40,988 nt of DNA, taken from positions 1 to 40,988 of the forward strand of contig JAISLO010000006.1 of the NCBI GenBank assembly GCA_031290815.1, in the 5' to 3' direction. This DNA is from Synergistaceae bacterium (GTDB taxonomy: Bacteria; Synergistota; Synergistia; Synergistales; Synergistaceae). The notes beneath the pieces were generated by a model. It was given only the letters and a program-made list of their open reading frames with translations. It was not told where the DNA came from and searched no databases. The position numbers were made by a program, and so were the translations under genes. Below, one piece after another: positions 1-9,482 of this stretch; position 1 is the first letter of the stretch, and each line of letters starts with the position of its first letter.

Positions 1-979
1 TAACCTTCATATCCTTCAATAGTGTCATTATATCAAAGTTATCCGCCTTTTTTCCGGCTGGACAATTATTTATCACGGACATCCCCCATTCTTCGACGAA
101 CGCGGACACCTTGGGGTCGTAGGGAAACATGGCCACCTCGAGCCCGGCTTTCATGGACAGCACTGCAAAATGCAGCCTCATGCCCACTGCTATCGACGCA
201 TCCTTGGCCTCGTCCAAAAATTCAGAGGCGCTCCCGACGAGGCGGATTTTCGCCAGAGGGACTCCGCAGCGGTCCCTGATCTCCTCGATGGCTGATACAT
301 CCTCTCTGGCAAATGCAATTCCCCTCAGATCGAAGCCCATGTCAGCACACTTGCGCGCGGCCTCTGCAAGGACATCGGCGGCGCTGCTTCCGCCGCGAAT
401 GGGCCTCGCGTTGAGCAGAACAGTCTTTCCGGCATGATCGCGCGATGCCGTTATCTCCATTCCCATCACGATATCCGGCATCACGTCTGGCGACAAGCCT
501 AGTTCCTTCGATGCGTCAAGCGACGGCGTGTCCCTGACCGCAAGATATCTGCTCGATCTGAGCGCGTCGCGAGCAAGGGATTTCGTAACCGGCCTGGAGA
601 GCGGGCCTACGGATTGTCCCAGAGCCCACACGGAACACGAACACAGCCGAGCGATGCGGGCCAAGCCCCAATAATAAAGCGGGGAGCGGGCGCTCGTGGA
701 ATCCTGGAACAGACCGCCGCCGGCGAAGAGCAGGGACCTCGACCTGCGCAGCGCGGACATCACCGAACCCAGTTTCCATCGATTGAAGGCATTTATTCCA
801 AGCCTCAGCGATGAACATTCAGGATCGCCCGACAGGATCGCGATTCTGTCCGAGGACACCCCGCACTCGTTTAAAAAGGCCAGCGACGCCGAGGCGAGAA
901 GTTCGTCTCCAAGGTTTCCAAAACCAAAATAACCGGCCATGAGCACGTCAAACTCGCGCCTCCATGGAGAATCTCCCAT
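1..979 (-). CDS. csaB: CsaB-type polysaccharide pyruvyl transferase (partial, cut by window edge)
   Basis: CsaB-family enzymes transfer a pyruvyl group from phosphoenolpyruvate to a cell-wall-linked polysaccharide, making the ligand bound by SLH domains. Translating the minus strand from an ATG at 979 gives an open frame of about 326 residues to the window edge, with no stop. The N-terminus has the family glycine-rich segment (AGYFGFGNLGDELL, about residues 15-28). An FAGGGLFQD motif lies near residue 90, and a GMRLHFAVLSMKAG segment near residue 275 holds the conserved Arg/His. Family members are about 330-380 residues, so only the C-terminal tail is missing. The start codon shares one base with the stop of the upstream DUF5693 gene (TGATG), indicating translational coupling. 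The SLH porin at 18227-19774 is a plausible client. The family assignment is from recognised motifs; the substrate is inferred. Confidence 0.85.
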   Translation of the reverse strand, partial: MGDSPWRREFDVLMAGYFGFGNLGDELLASASLAFLNECGVSSDRIAILSGDPECSSLRLGINAFNRWKLGSVMSALRRSRSLLFAGGGLFQDSTSARSPLYYWGLARIARLCSCSVWALGQSVGPLSRPVTKSLARDALRSSRYLAVRDTPSLDASKELGLSPDVMPDIVMGMEITASRDHAGKTVLLNARPIRGGSSAADVLAEAARKCADMGFDLRGIAFAREDVSAIEEIRDRCGVPLAKIRLVGSASEFLDEAKDASIAVGMRLHFAVLSMKAGLEVAMFPYDPKVSAFVEEWGMSVINNCPAGKKADNFDIMTLLKDMKV

Positions 980-3033
980 CAATAAAAGATCTCCCTGCCG
1001 CCCCTTCTCCAGATCGGCCCGCCTATTCTGTCTATCAGGACGAGGGCTATGAAGCCGACGAGAATCCCCAGCCACCAACCGTTCACGACGCGGACCATCG
1101 TGAGGGGGAGCATGGTGTGAAAGTGGCAAAAGGTGTTTGCGGCCGAGGCGAAAGCCAGGCTTGAGCCCAATCTGAACACTTCCCTGAATCGCACTGCCCA
1201 GCCTCTTCTCACCAGAGCGTAATAAATTATCAGACACGGATAACCCACCAGGAATTCCTTGGTGCGAGGCCTGACCCAGAGCGCTCTCTCCAGCGCGTCT
1301 CGAAAGCGTATCTCCCACCCAGGAACAAACGACACGTTGTCGCTTCGAAGGGCGAGCACCATCGCGGCAGCGATCAACGCGCCAGCCAGCATCAGTTCGC
1401 CCCAGATCGGGGGCCTGACCATTATGTCGGCGAGGGATTCCGGGTGAACCCTGTTCTTTAAATCGTTGGCTAGTATCAGGACCGGAGGCAGCAGCAGCGT
1501 GAGCTTCACTCCTGAGAACGGTTCGATGCGAAGCATCGCCGCGGTCGAACCATATCCCGCCGCTATGCAAAGACCGCCGGCCGTGACTATGACGAGCCCG
1601 GCCAAGAGCCCCGCAAAGGGGCGTTCATAGTTGTCCAGCGACCTGATGGCAGCTTCCGTGGCTACGAACGCGGCGCAGAATCCCCCGAGAAACTTTGCGG
1701 CCGACGGCTCCCTCCAAAGCACAATCCCGAGGATGGCGGCAAAGATCACGAAAGCGCCGGCTTGGATAACGCTCACGAACGGTTTGCCGGCGCGGAAGTA
1801 CCTGCGGGCAAACGATGAAAAGCAGACGAGGAAAATGGTCGCCACAGCCATGGATCCGAGCTTGGACACGCGGAGCATCTCCAGCGGCTTGGGCCACCTG
1901 AAGGAGTAGCCTCTCTGCCTCAGTGCGTCGCAGATGCGCCCGACATCCTCGATGAAAACCGGCAGCTTCCCAGAGTTGTAGATATCATAAGGACGCACCA
2001 GCACGAGGCGAATCGATCTCTCGTGGACCGCCCTGACCATTCGCTCGACCACCTGATCCCTGCTCAGCCTTCGGGCTATCAGCTCGTCCCTCACCAGGCT
2101 GTGCAGTGGAATTACCTCTGGGAGCATGGCCCGAAACAGCTCGGCTGAGCCTATCTGACGCAAAAATTCGGCCTGCGCGACCGAAATCCCGTTCTCCTTC
2201 AATGTCCCGGCCAGGAGCCGTATGTTAGGATAGCCGGCCACTATCAGGCCCGACGGCATGACGCACGAAACAGACGTATATTTTTTTCCAAGCCAGGATA
2301 TGGCCGCCGCGGTGTGCTCGCTGTCGATTCCGGCCGCAGCCGCCGGCCGGTAGATCGCCCAAACATTAGCGCCCTCCGAGAACTCGAGCGCCGAAAAATC
2401 TGGCAGAATCCCCGAGTCGGCGATCTCGTCCACAGTGTATGGCAGCACCATCAACGTATGATCCACGCTAGTGCCCTGTGCCAGGACCGAGTATCTCTTC
2501 GCGTCCGGCATCTTCACTCTGATGTAATCGACGACATCGTTCCTCATCGGCTCAGACGAGTTGATCAGAACGCAGGCGCTGTCGAAAGGGTGCTCCAGTA
2601 TGGCGCGAAAGGAGGGCTGAAGACTGGCCAGTGGGCCATACTCAAGCGGAAGCACTCCAGAGGCGAGGTCCTTGCCGGTAAACTCGGCCACAGTTATGCC
2701 CCTCACCCCTTTTTGGGCCATTCGCCCGTAGATATCCCCCGGCAGGCTGCCGTCCTTCTTCGAGAGTGAGACGAGATCCCTGTAATCGGCGACCATCGCC
2801 ACAACTCTATGCCCCCACTCGGCGCGCAGTCTGTAAGCGAGGTCGGGACCGGCCATCAGCACTGACAAGGTCAGCATCACCCAGAAAAAAAGCTCGGCCG
2901 AACAGACGGGATGTTTAAACAGGCCAGTCCATAACCCGCCTCGTGAGAGGGCATCATCCTCGTCCTTAGTTCTACTTCTCTTTGTCTCGTGGCCGTCCGT
3001 TTTCTTATGTTCTTCATCCCGATTGCCGGGCAT
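979..3033 (-). CDS. DUF5693 family multi-spanning membrane protein
   Basis: A protein of about 684 residues, resembling the DUF5693 family that often sits directly upstream of csaB in SLH-using bacteria; its biochemical function is not established. A charged cytoplasmic N-terminus (many Lys, Arg, Asp and Glu) is followed by one membrane segment near residues 45-65, then a soluble region of roughly 320 residues. The C-terminal 280 residues hold about eight hydrophobic segments. I prefer the ATG at 3033, which has GTGGAAG just upstream; an in-frame GTG at 3057 would add eight residues. The stop overlaps the csaB start, so the two are very probably co-translated. A role in export or assembly of the pyruvylated wall polymer is inference from this neighbourhood only. 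Confidence 0.75.
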   Translation of the reverse strand: MPGNRDEEHKKTDGHETKRSRTKDEDDALSRGGLWTGLFKHPVCSAELFFWVMLTLSVLMAGPDLAYRLRAEWGHRVVAMVADYRDLVSLSKKDGSLPGDIYGRMAQKGVRGITVAEFTGKDLASGVLPLEYGPLASLQPSFRAILEHPFDSACVLINSSEPMRNDVVDYIRVKMPDAKRYSVLAQGTSVDHTLMVLPYTVDEIADSGILPDFSALEFSEGANVWAIYRPAAAAGIDSEHTAAAISWLGKKYTSVSCVMPSGLIVAGYPNIRLLAGTLKENGISVAQAEFLRQIGSAELFRAMLPEVIPLHSLVRDELIARRLSRDQVVERMVRAVHERSIRLVLVRPYDIYNSGKLPVFIEDVGRICDALRQRGYSFRWPKPLEMLRVSKLGSMAVATIFLVCFSSFARRYFRAGKPFVSVIQAGAFVIFAAILGIVLWREPSAAKFLGGFCAAFVATEAAIRSLDNYERPFAGLLAGLVIVTAGGLCIAAGYGSTAAMLRIEPFSGVKLTLLLPPVLILANDLKNRVHPESLADIMVRPPIWGELMLAGALIAAAMVLALRSDNVSFVPGWEIRFRDALERALWVRPRTKEFLVGYPCLIIYYALVRRGWAVRFREVFRLGSSLAFASAANTFCHFHTMLPLTMVRVVNGWWLGILVGFIALVLIDRIGGPIWRRGGREIFY

Positions 3034-3125
3034 CCGCTTCCACCCCCAGTCCCGCACTGATTGCGGAAGTTATAATAACATGAAAAAAGACAAGCGGCGT
3101 ATAGAACAAAGAAATTACGGGATAC

Positions 3126-3257
3126 TTTGACCAGATGAAAGCGAATGTCTCCAAGCATAAAGCGCTTAGTTACGGTCATGCCTGTAAATTGGAAACGCAA
3201 TTGAAGGAGGAAATAGAGCAGCTATTAGCGCGAAGCCGCACTGTGGATGAAAAAGAG
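3126..3257 (+). pseudogene. Remnant of an IS1182-like transposase
   Basis: An open stretch contains MKANVSKHKALSYGHA followed by KLETQLKEEIEQLL. This closely resembles the conserved internal segment of IS1182-family transposases, of the form KANASKHKAMSYGRM followed by a charged helix. Only about 40 residues look family-like. The frame continues to a stop at 3386 but loses similarity after about 3257 and then runs antisense into the pilin gene. No catalytic DDE segments or terminal inverted repeats are visible nearby. It is best read as a short decayed insertion-sequence fragment, not a functional gene. The match is from memory of the family consensus. Confidence 0.5.
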
Positions 3258-3337
3258 AGGCTTGAAGGCGGATGGGCTGTTTACGTCCGACAGGCTTCTA
3301 GCCTCGTCCTCCTGATTCGCGATGCGTGTCAAAAATG

Positions 3338-4351
3338 TCAAAAATTCTTCAGCTCGAAGGATGCCCTGTACGCGAACAGCCTGTAGTGTCTGGCCTCCGG
3401 CGGGATGGTTGCCGCGTATTGCTCTGGCCACCCCTGTGGAGCCGTTTTACTGATTTCGTAGTCATATCTCTTATTGCCCCTGGTTATCAGGAAAACTCTG
3501 AGAAGGTTGTACGATGGAGCAACAATCTCGAATCTGGCGTCTATGACGCCTATTACCTTGGGCTGCGCTCCGCTGCCGACGTGATTGTTTGAAAAGAGCG
3601 CGAAGTCGTTTTTGTAGGCTGCGGCCCAGCACTCCATGGCGCGTACGGCGCACATCTCGTCGTTCTCAGGAATAAACAGCTCCTTGGAACTGTCGGACAA
3701 CGGATTGACAAAACCAAGTGAAAACGTCGTCTCCTTGGCGCTCCTCTGCGGAGGAGCCACGAGCCAAAACGGACAGCTCACCGGCAGAGCCGCGCCAAAG
3801 ACGACCCAGTTTTTTGTCGAACTTGGCCCCGTTCTGTGATTCGCCGCCTCAGTCGCGTCAAATTTTCCATCAGTCGGGATGAGAGCGCTGCTCCCTGAGA
3901 CAACCGTTCCCCGTTTTGTCCTGATCCTCGTTGGAATGGCGTAAACAAGCCTACAGACTGCGTTCTTCCGCGAGTTCCCCGCCGACGTGAAATCCGTCAC
4001 GCTCGCCGGTCCTGCCCAGTTGAACGGGCTCGCTGCGATGTTTTTGAACGCCCGCGCGAACTTCTCGCTCTCCTTGGGCATTCCGTAACCGCAATGAGCC
4101 GTCGGGAGTTTGAGTATGGCGAAGACATTCTCCGCCCTGTCCAGGGACGAGCGTCTGTCGATCGTGGTGTTGGCGATGGAGGCGAGGAAACAGAGACACG
4201 TCACGATGGCCGCGGCCATTATGGATGTCACGAGCGAGGTTATCGATACCTCCAACAGGGTAAAACCGCGTCGCTTCTTTTTACAGCATCGTTTGACATT
4301 CGCATGAAAGGTTGATAGCACAGCGCTCACATCCGTCGATTGTTCTGTCAT
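3338..4351 (-). CDS. Type IV pilin-like / pseudopilin with class III signal
   Basis: A secreted, membrane-anchored protein of about 337 residues. The motif KKKRRG|FTLLEVSITSLV is a canonical prepilin-peptidase site: basic run, Gly at -1, Phe at +1, Glu at +5. A hydrophobic helix of about 25 residues follows. The mature part is about 310 residues, large for a major pilin and closer to PilW- or GspJ-like minor pilins. I chose the ATG at 4351; a TTG at 4372 adds seven residues, and neither has a strong ribosome-binding site. Even from 4351 the leader is about 29 residues, long for this class, so a later GTG start is possible. No pilus assembly genes lie nearby, so this is an orphan in the window. 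A role in pilus, secretion or DNA uptake cannot be decided here. Confidence 0.75.
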   Translation of the reverse strand: MTEQSTDVSAVLSTFHANVKRCCKKKRRGFTLLEVSITSLVTSIMAAAIVTCLCFLASIANTTIDRRSSLDRAENVFAILKLPTAHCGYGMPKESEKFARAFKNIAASPFNWAGPASVTDFTSAGNSRKNAVCRLVYAIPTRIRTKRGTVVSGSSALIPTDGKFDATEAANHRTGPSSTKNWVVFGAALPVSCPFWLVAPPQRSAKETTFSLGFVNPLSDSSKELFIPENDEMCAVRAMECWAAAYKNDFALFSNNHVGSGAQPKVIGVIDARFEIVAPSYNLLRVFLITRGNKRYDYEISKTAPQGWPEQYAATIPPEARHYRLFAYRASFELKNF

Positions 4352-4372
4352 GACGCCCGCGCGGCAATCCAA

Positions 4373-4592
4373 GCAACAACTAACCGACGTCGTTCAAGCG
4401 TGACGCCGTTACGAAGGATGGCCGCGCCGAGCGTTATTCGGCTTACTGCCGCTCAAAAATTATATATTGTGCATCGAATGTGAATTATACGCAGGTAAAA
4501 CTTTTTATCATGCGCAAAACTACGTAGAATTTAATGTATAACTCGCCAATTACAGAAAGATAAGTTGTTACAATGCGGCGTATTCGATTGAA
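4373..4592. other. Intergenic region between the efflux operon and the pilin gene
   Basis: About 220 bases separate the macB-like permease stop from the pilin start; both genes are on the minus strand. The part near 4450-4560 is AT-rich. On the minus strand it contains a TATAAT at 4484-4489 that could be a -10 element for the pilin gene, but no convincing -35 lies 16-18 bases upstream of it. I see no hairpin with a T-run that would clearly terminate the efflux operon. Confidence 0.4.
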
Positions 4593-5806
4593 TCACTCAT
4601 ACTTCAACGCGTCTATGGGGTTCAGCAGTGAGGCCTTCCATGCCGGGTAGAAGCCGAATCCAACGCCAACGAGGGCGGAGAACGCAAACGCGAGCGCGAC
4701 TGATTCCACACCGAATATGGGAGGGCTCTGCATGATTTTGGATAAGCCGATACCGGCCGCCGTTCCCAACAGTATGCCCAGCACGCCGCCGATGAGGGAC
4801 AGCGTCAACGCCTCTATCAAGAATTGAAGGCGGATGTCGCCCGATTTCGCGCCGACCGCCATTCTGATCCCTATCTCCCTTGTGCGCTCCGTCACGGACA
4901 CCAGCATTATGTTCATTATGCCTATGCCTCCCACGAGGAGCGATATGGCGGCTATCGCGCCAAGGAGCAGGGACATCGTCTGAGTCGCCCTCCGCCTGAC
5001 GTCTAGAATCTGGCTCACGTTCATCACCATGAAGTCGTTCGGCCTGTCAGGGCGTATGCGGTGGCGTTCGCGCAGCAGATCGTTGATTTGAATTTCGAGA
5101 TAGTCGAGCGCCTTCATCGACACGCCCTTGACCATTATCGCTCCGACCCTCCCGGTGTTCGCGTTTCGAGTGAGGCGACGCTGGGCCGTGGTGATCGGAA
5201 CCAAGATGAAGTCATCCTGATCGTACCCGCCCATCAAGCTCCCCTTCGACGCGAAAACCCCAACGACGGTGAAGGGGACCGTGCGAATCCTGATGACCTT
5301 GCCAACCGGGTTCTCTCCGTCGAACAGTTTGTCCGCGACGGTACGTCCAAGCACGCAGACCTTTGATCCAGCCCGGATGTCGCCGTCCATCAGGTCTCTG
5401 CCGGACTCGATCCGCCACTCCCTGACGACTGAGAATCCTGGGGTGCTGCCGCTGATCTCGGCGCTCCAGTTTGCGTTGCCATAAATCGCTTGAGCGGTCG
5501 TTTCGACGAGCGGAGCCACTGCCATGACCCCCGAACACTCCCTGTCTATCGCCTCCGCGTCAGACACCGTGAGGTAACGCGGGTTGGAGTACGAGCCGAC
5601 CGAGCTCCTGTCCGGCAGCACGTACATGAAATTGCTGCCGAGCATTGATATCTGCTTGTCTATGACGCTGTTGGCGCCCTGGCCGACCGCGAATGCCGCT
5701 ATCACGGCTCCTACGCCTATTATGATGCCCAGCGTGGTCAGGAACGACCGCATCTTGTTGGCCAGGAGAGCCCTCCCCGAAACCTTGATTATCTCCGCAG
5801 TCGATA

Positions 5807-5810
<4 letters not shown>
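4593..5810 (-). CDS. macB: MacB-type ABC transporter permease
   Basis: The permease subunit of a MacAB-TolC tripartite efflux system (405 residues). The N-terminal half of the MacB fold is clear: ALLANKMRSFLTTLGIIIGVGAVIAAFAVGQGA, comprising a basic segment and the first membrane helix. A periplasmic MacB_PCD-type domain follows, about residues 45-270. The C-terminal FtsX domain has three membrane segments, about residues 280-395, including the GGIGIMNIMLVSVTERTREIGIRMAVGA signature. Unlike E. coli MacB, the ATPase is a separate gene immediately upstream. The GTG start at 5810 overlaps that gene's stop by four bases (GTGA). Substrates cannot be predicted; relatives export macrolides, peptides or lipid-like molecules. 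It acts in the inner membrane. Confidence 0.9.
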
Positions 5811-6517
<707 letters not shown>

Positions 6518-6538
6518 GAGAATTCTCCCGTCACGCTG

Positions 6539-7765
6539 TCATTCGATAGGGATGTCGATCCCAATTATTATCTCCGTTCCGGGTTCTAGGCCGGAGGTTA
6601 TCTCCGTGTCCTTCCCGTCGGTGATGCCGGTCTCGACCTCTATTTTCAACGGGACGCCGTCTTTGAGCCCATATACCGCCGGTTTTCTCGAAAAGCCCTC
6701 ATCCTCGGCCGTTTCGTCTCCCCCTCCGCCGCCTCGCCTTCTCATTCCAGGACCTCCCGACGCCGGCGTCGAAGCGTTCTTTTCGTCGGTGAGCGGACGA
6801 AAGCGCAGGGATGCGTTCGGGACTTTTACCACGCCGGCCTTTTCCTCCACTATAAGGGTGACGTTGGCCGTCATGCCTGGGATGAGGTTATGTCCCTCGA
6901 TTTGTTCGTTCAGGAAGGACACGATCGCCTTATACGATATTACGTTGTTCTCCGTCGTAGGTGAAAGGCGTATCTGCGTGACCGTCCCGCTGAACTTTCT
7001 CTCGGGAAAAGCGTCGACGTTGAATTCTACCGCCTGTCCCTTGCTGACGCTGCCGATGTCGGCCTCGTCGATGTTCACCTCGACCTGCATTCGCGACAGA
7101 TCTTCGGCTATCTCGGCGATAGTCGGCGTGTTGAAGCTCGCCGCCACCGTCTGGCCGACGTTCACGTTTTTAGTGACCACCACGCCGTCGACCGGCGAGT
7201 ATATGCGGGTGTAGTCCAACTGGAGCTTGGCGTTCTTTACGGCCGCCAACTGGGCGGTAACCCTCGCCCGGGCTGACGAAAGCCTGGCCTTTGACGTCTG
7301 GAGCGAGGTCTCGTCAGCATCGAGCTCGGACCTCGCTATCAGATCCTTGGAGTACAGCTCTTGCGACCTGCGAAGTTTGTCCCGCGAATGTTTGAGGTTG
7401 GCCTCAGCCTCGGCGACGTCGGCCTCGATCGCCAGAAGCGACGCCCTGGCCTGTTCCAGCCCGGCTTCGTGGGGCTCCGGGTCTATGATGGCGATCAACT
7501 GTCCCTTCCTCACGACGCTGTTGTAGTCGACATACAGCTCCTTCAAAGTTCCGGAGATCTGTGTGCCGACGCTTATCATGGAGACGGCCTGCACCTTTCC
7601 GGTGGCGAGGATTACGGACCTCATGTCCCCTCGCTTGGCGGCGGCCGTTATATATTCGATCGGCGGCTCCTTCGACGAGTCGACGTACAGCCATGCTCCG
7701 CCGCTCAGAAGCCCGGCTAGAACCAGAAATATCAGAATCCGCCTCAGCGCCTTGCCCTTCTTCAT
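6539..7765 (-). CDS. macA: MacA-type periplasmic adaptor (HlyD family)
   Basis: A membrane-fusion protein linking the MacB-type pump to the TolC-type duct (408 residues). An N-terminal signal anchor lies at about residues 8-28. Next come the first half of the lipoyl domain (VQAVSMISVGTQISGTLKELYVDYNSVVRKGQLIA), a long alpha-hairpin (about residues 100-190) and the second lipoyl half (YSPVDGVVVTKNVNVGQTV). Beta-barrel and membrane-proximal domains follow. A low-complexity Gly/Arg/Asp/Glu-rich insert of about 25 residues lies near residues 332-358, inside the membrane-proximal part. Its ATG overlaps the tolC stop by four bases (ATGA), and 21 bases separate it from the ATPase gene. Family assignment is firm; substrate is unknown. 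Confidence 0.9.
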   Translation of the reverse strand: MKKGKALRRILIFLVLAGLLSGGAWLYVDSSKEPPIEYITAAAKRGDMRSVILATGKVQAVSMISVGTQISGTLKELYVDYNSVVRKGQLIAIIDPEPHEAGLEQARASLLAIEADVAEAEANLKHSRDKLRRSQELYSKDLIARSELDADETSLQTSKARLSSARARVTAQLAAVKNAKLQLDYTRIYSPVDGVVVTKNVNVGQTVAASFNTPTIAEIAEDLSRMQVEVNIDEADIGSVSKGQAVEFNVDAFPERKFSGTVTQIRLSPTTENNVISYKAIVSFLNEQIEGHNLIPGMTANVTLIVEEKAGVVKVPNASLRFRPLTDEKNASTPASGGPGMRRRGGGGGDETAEDEGFSRKPAVYGLKDGVPLKIEVETGITDGKDTEITSGLEPGTEIIIGIDIPIE

Positions 7766-9066
7766 CGAAGCATACCTCCAATCGCCCTGAGAAGATCGAC
7801 CTCAGCTGCGTTCTTGTTGTAAAGGGCGTTTGCGGCGCTCATGCGGGCCCTTGCGTATCCGTCGACGGCGTCCGAAATCTCTAGGGACTCTCCAACCCCG
7901 GCGGTGTAACGGCCCTCGGCCAGCCTGAGGGTTTCGAGCGCTTGCTTCTCCGCCTCCCTCGCCGCTGCGACCGACTCCCTTGCCTCCTCCAAAGACGTAC
8001 AGGCTGTGCGAACCTGCGAGATTATGTTCTGCCTGACGCTCTCTCCGCTGGCCCTGGCGCCTTCGAGATCGGCTTCGGCCTGCCTCACCCGCGTTCTAGT
8101 CTCCCCTCCATCCGTGACGGGGATGGAGATGCCCACCGACAGACGCCAGCCCTTTCTGTCAATCGGGTTGTTCTCGCCGGAGTATGTATACCCCGCGTTT
8201 CCGGTCACCGTTGGGGACATTCCTTTTTTGGCAAGCGCCAGGTTGGTCTCGGCCGCGTCTATGCGGATGTTCTGCGCCCTGTACTCGTCCCGGTTCCGCA
8301 TGGCCGTCTCGATCGCCTCGTCTACGCTGACGTCCAGATTCAGAAAACCGGCATCCAGCATGTCCTTGACGTTTCCCGCAGGCATATCCGGGACGCCGGC
8401 AGCATACGCCAGGTTGGACTCGGCCTTTCTGAGCGTCCCCTCCGCGGTCACGAGATCCAGCTTTGCGTTTGCGAGGTCCGTCTTAGCCTTCGTCACCTCT
8501 ATCTTGGCCTTCGCCCCGGCCTTGTAGAAGTCCGTGGCCCATTCGAGCCGTCTTTCATAGTTTCGAAGCCTCTCTTTGGCGATAGCGAGCGTCCTGTCCC
8601 CGCAGTTCAGGGAGAAGTATGCCTTGATCACGTCCCTGATCACATCCTGCTCCGATGCCGACTCGTCGGACTGCCGAGCCTCCAGCTCCTGCCGCGCCGC
8701 CTGGATGGACAGATTGGTCCGGTTCCAGTCGAAGATCGTCTGGGAGAGCGTGATATCGGTGTTTATCGAGCCGGCCTCTCCGCCGCCCTCATTGTATGAT
8801 CTGGCGTAGGACGACGAAACCCGAACCTGGGGCCGCGTCTGGGCGGCCGTCCCATCGACCCTGAAGCCCTGCGACTCGACTCCGCTGCGCGCCTCCCTCA
8901 AACGGGGATGCGCCTCCAGAGCCAACTCTATACAGCGGTCTATCGTGATGACCCCGTTTGGGTTGACATCGCCGGACAACTCGCCGGCAAGGGCCGGTCC
9001 GCATATCACCGAGGCGAGCAGCGATGCCGCAAGGGCCGAACGTATGAGCGTGATATTTTTTTTCAA
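7762..9066 (-). CDS. tolC: TolC-family outer membrane efflux protein
   Basis: The outer-membrane channel of the efflux system, and the first gene of the operon. The sequence is typical of OEP proteins: two related halves rich in alanine, glutamate and leucine heptads, an ITIDRCIELALEAHPRLREARS start, and a C-terminal EVDLLRAIGGMLR helix. I prefer the TTG start at 9066. It gives a classical signal peptide (KKNITLIRSALAASLLASVICGPALA, cut before GE) and has a GGAGG at 9080-9084. An upstream TTG at 9120 is also open but adds 18 residues in front of the signal. From 9066 the protein is 434 residues, within the family range. It would form a trimer spanning the outer membrane and periplasm, which implies a diderm envelope. 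Confidence 0.9.
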   Translation of the reverse strand: MKKNITLIRSALAASLLASVICGPALAGELSGDVNPNGVITIDRCIELALEAHPRLREARSGVESQGFRVDGTAAQTRPQVRVSSSYARSYNEGGGEAGSINTDITLSQTIFDWNRTNLSIQAARQELEARQSDESASEQDVIRDVIKAYFSLNCGDRTLAIAKERLRNYERRLEWATDFYKAGAKAKIEVTKAKTDLANAKLDLVTAEGTLRKAESNLAYAAGVPDMPAGNVKDMLDAGFLNLDVSVDEAIETAMRNRDEYRAQNIRIDAAETNLALAKKGMSPTVTGNAGYTYSGENNPIDRKGWRLSVGISIPVTDGGETRTRVRQAEADLEGARASGESVRQNIISQVRTACTSLEEARESVAAAREAEKQALETLRLAEGRYTAGVGESLEISDAVDGYARARMSAANALYNKNAAEVDLLRAIGGMLR

Positions 9067-9482
9067 AGAGATCCAACACCCTCCAAGCGGAATTCGGCGC
9101 AAATCCACCCCATGTTTCAAGGGGCATGATAAATCAAACCAACTATATTATCATCGTATCTTTTGCCACACATTGCATTGTATAAATACGTCAGAAATAA
9201 GATATTATATGTTAAATTGAAGCTGTTCAGCTGAAAACGAAAGAGTTTGACGCTATATCTCTTTATTCTCAAAGTGGACTCCGCCAGATTCAGGCGCCCG
9301 CTTGTTCGGGCCTTTGCGGCTCTCCGCCATGCCGTATATAATATCACTTGAACGCCGGCCCGCGAGGCGGGAATAGACCGCGACCCTGTCTTTTGTATAA
9401 ATGTGCGATTTCAAGGCTCGCGGCTCGTGTATGATACTCTGAAGGCTAAACAAAAACAATTATAAAACTCGGAGGTCGCCAA
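9067..9482. promoter_or_regulatory. Divergent intergenic region between the efflux operon and the two-component genes
   Basis: About 400 bases without a convincing gene. It must hold the outward promoters for tolC (minus) and the response regulator (plus), but I find no -35/-10 pair close to consensus on either strand. A small hairpin lies at 9296-9311 (GCCCG, six-base loop, CGGGC), and AGCTG-TT-CAGCT forms a short palindrome near 9220-9231. Partial -10-like sequences occur near 9392 and 9428 on the plus strand. The response regulator has a clear GGAGGT ribosome-binding site at 9471-9476. Short ORFs here lack start signals and were not accepted. Confidence 0.45.

Noticed and set aside
22..437. 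Plus-strand ORFs over the left edge
   Set aside because: They are antisense shadows of the csaB frame, which is continuous on the minus strand and carries family motifs.
516..818. 100-residue minus-strand ORF at the left end
   Set aside because: It is in a different frame from csaB and has no family features; the csaB frame explains the region.
9296..9311. Hairpin GCCCG-CGGGC as a terminator
   Set aside because: The stem is only five bases, the T-run is poor and it lies between divergent genes, where no terminator is expected.
9253..9459. Short minus-strand ORF in the tolC/response-regulator gap (ends MAESRKGPNKRAPESGG...)
   Set aside because: No ribosome-binding site, no family, and composition fits chance.
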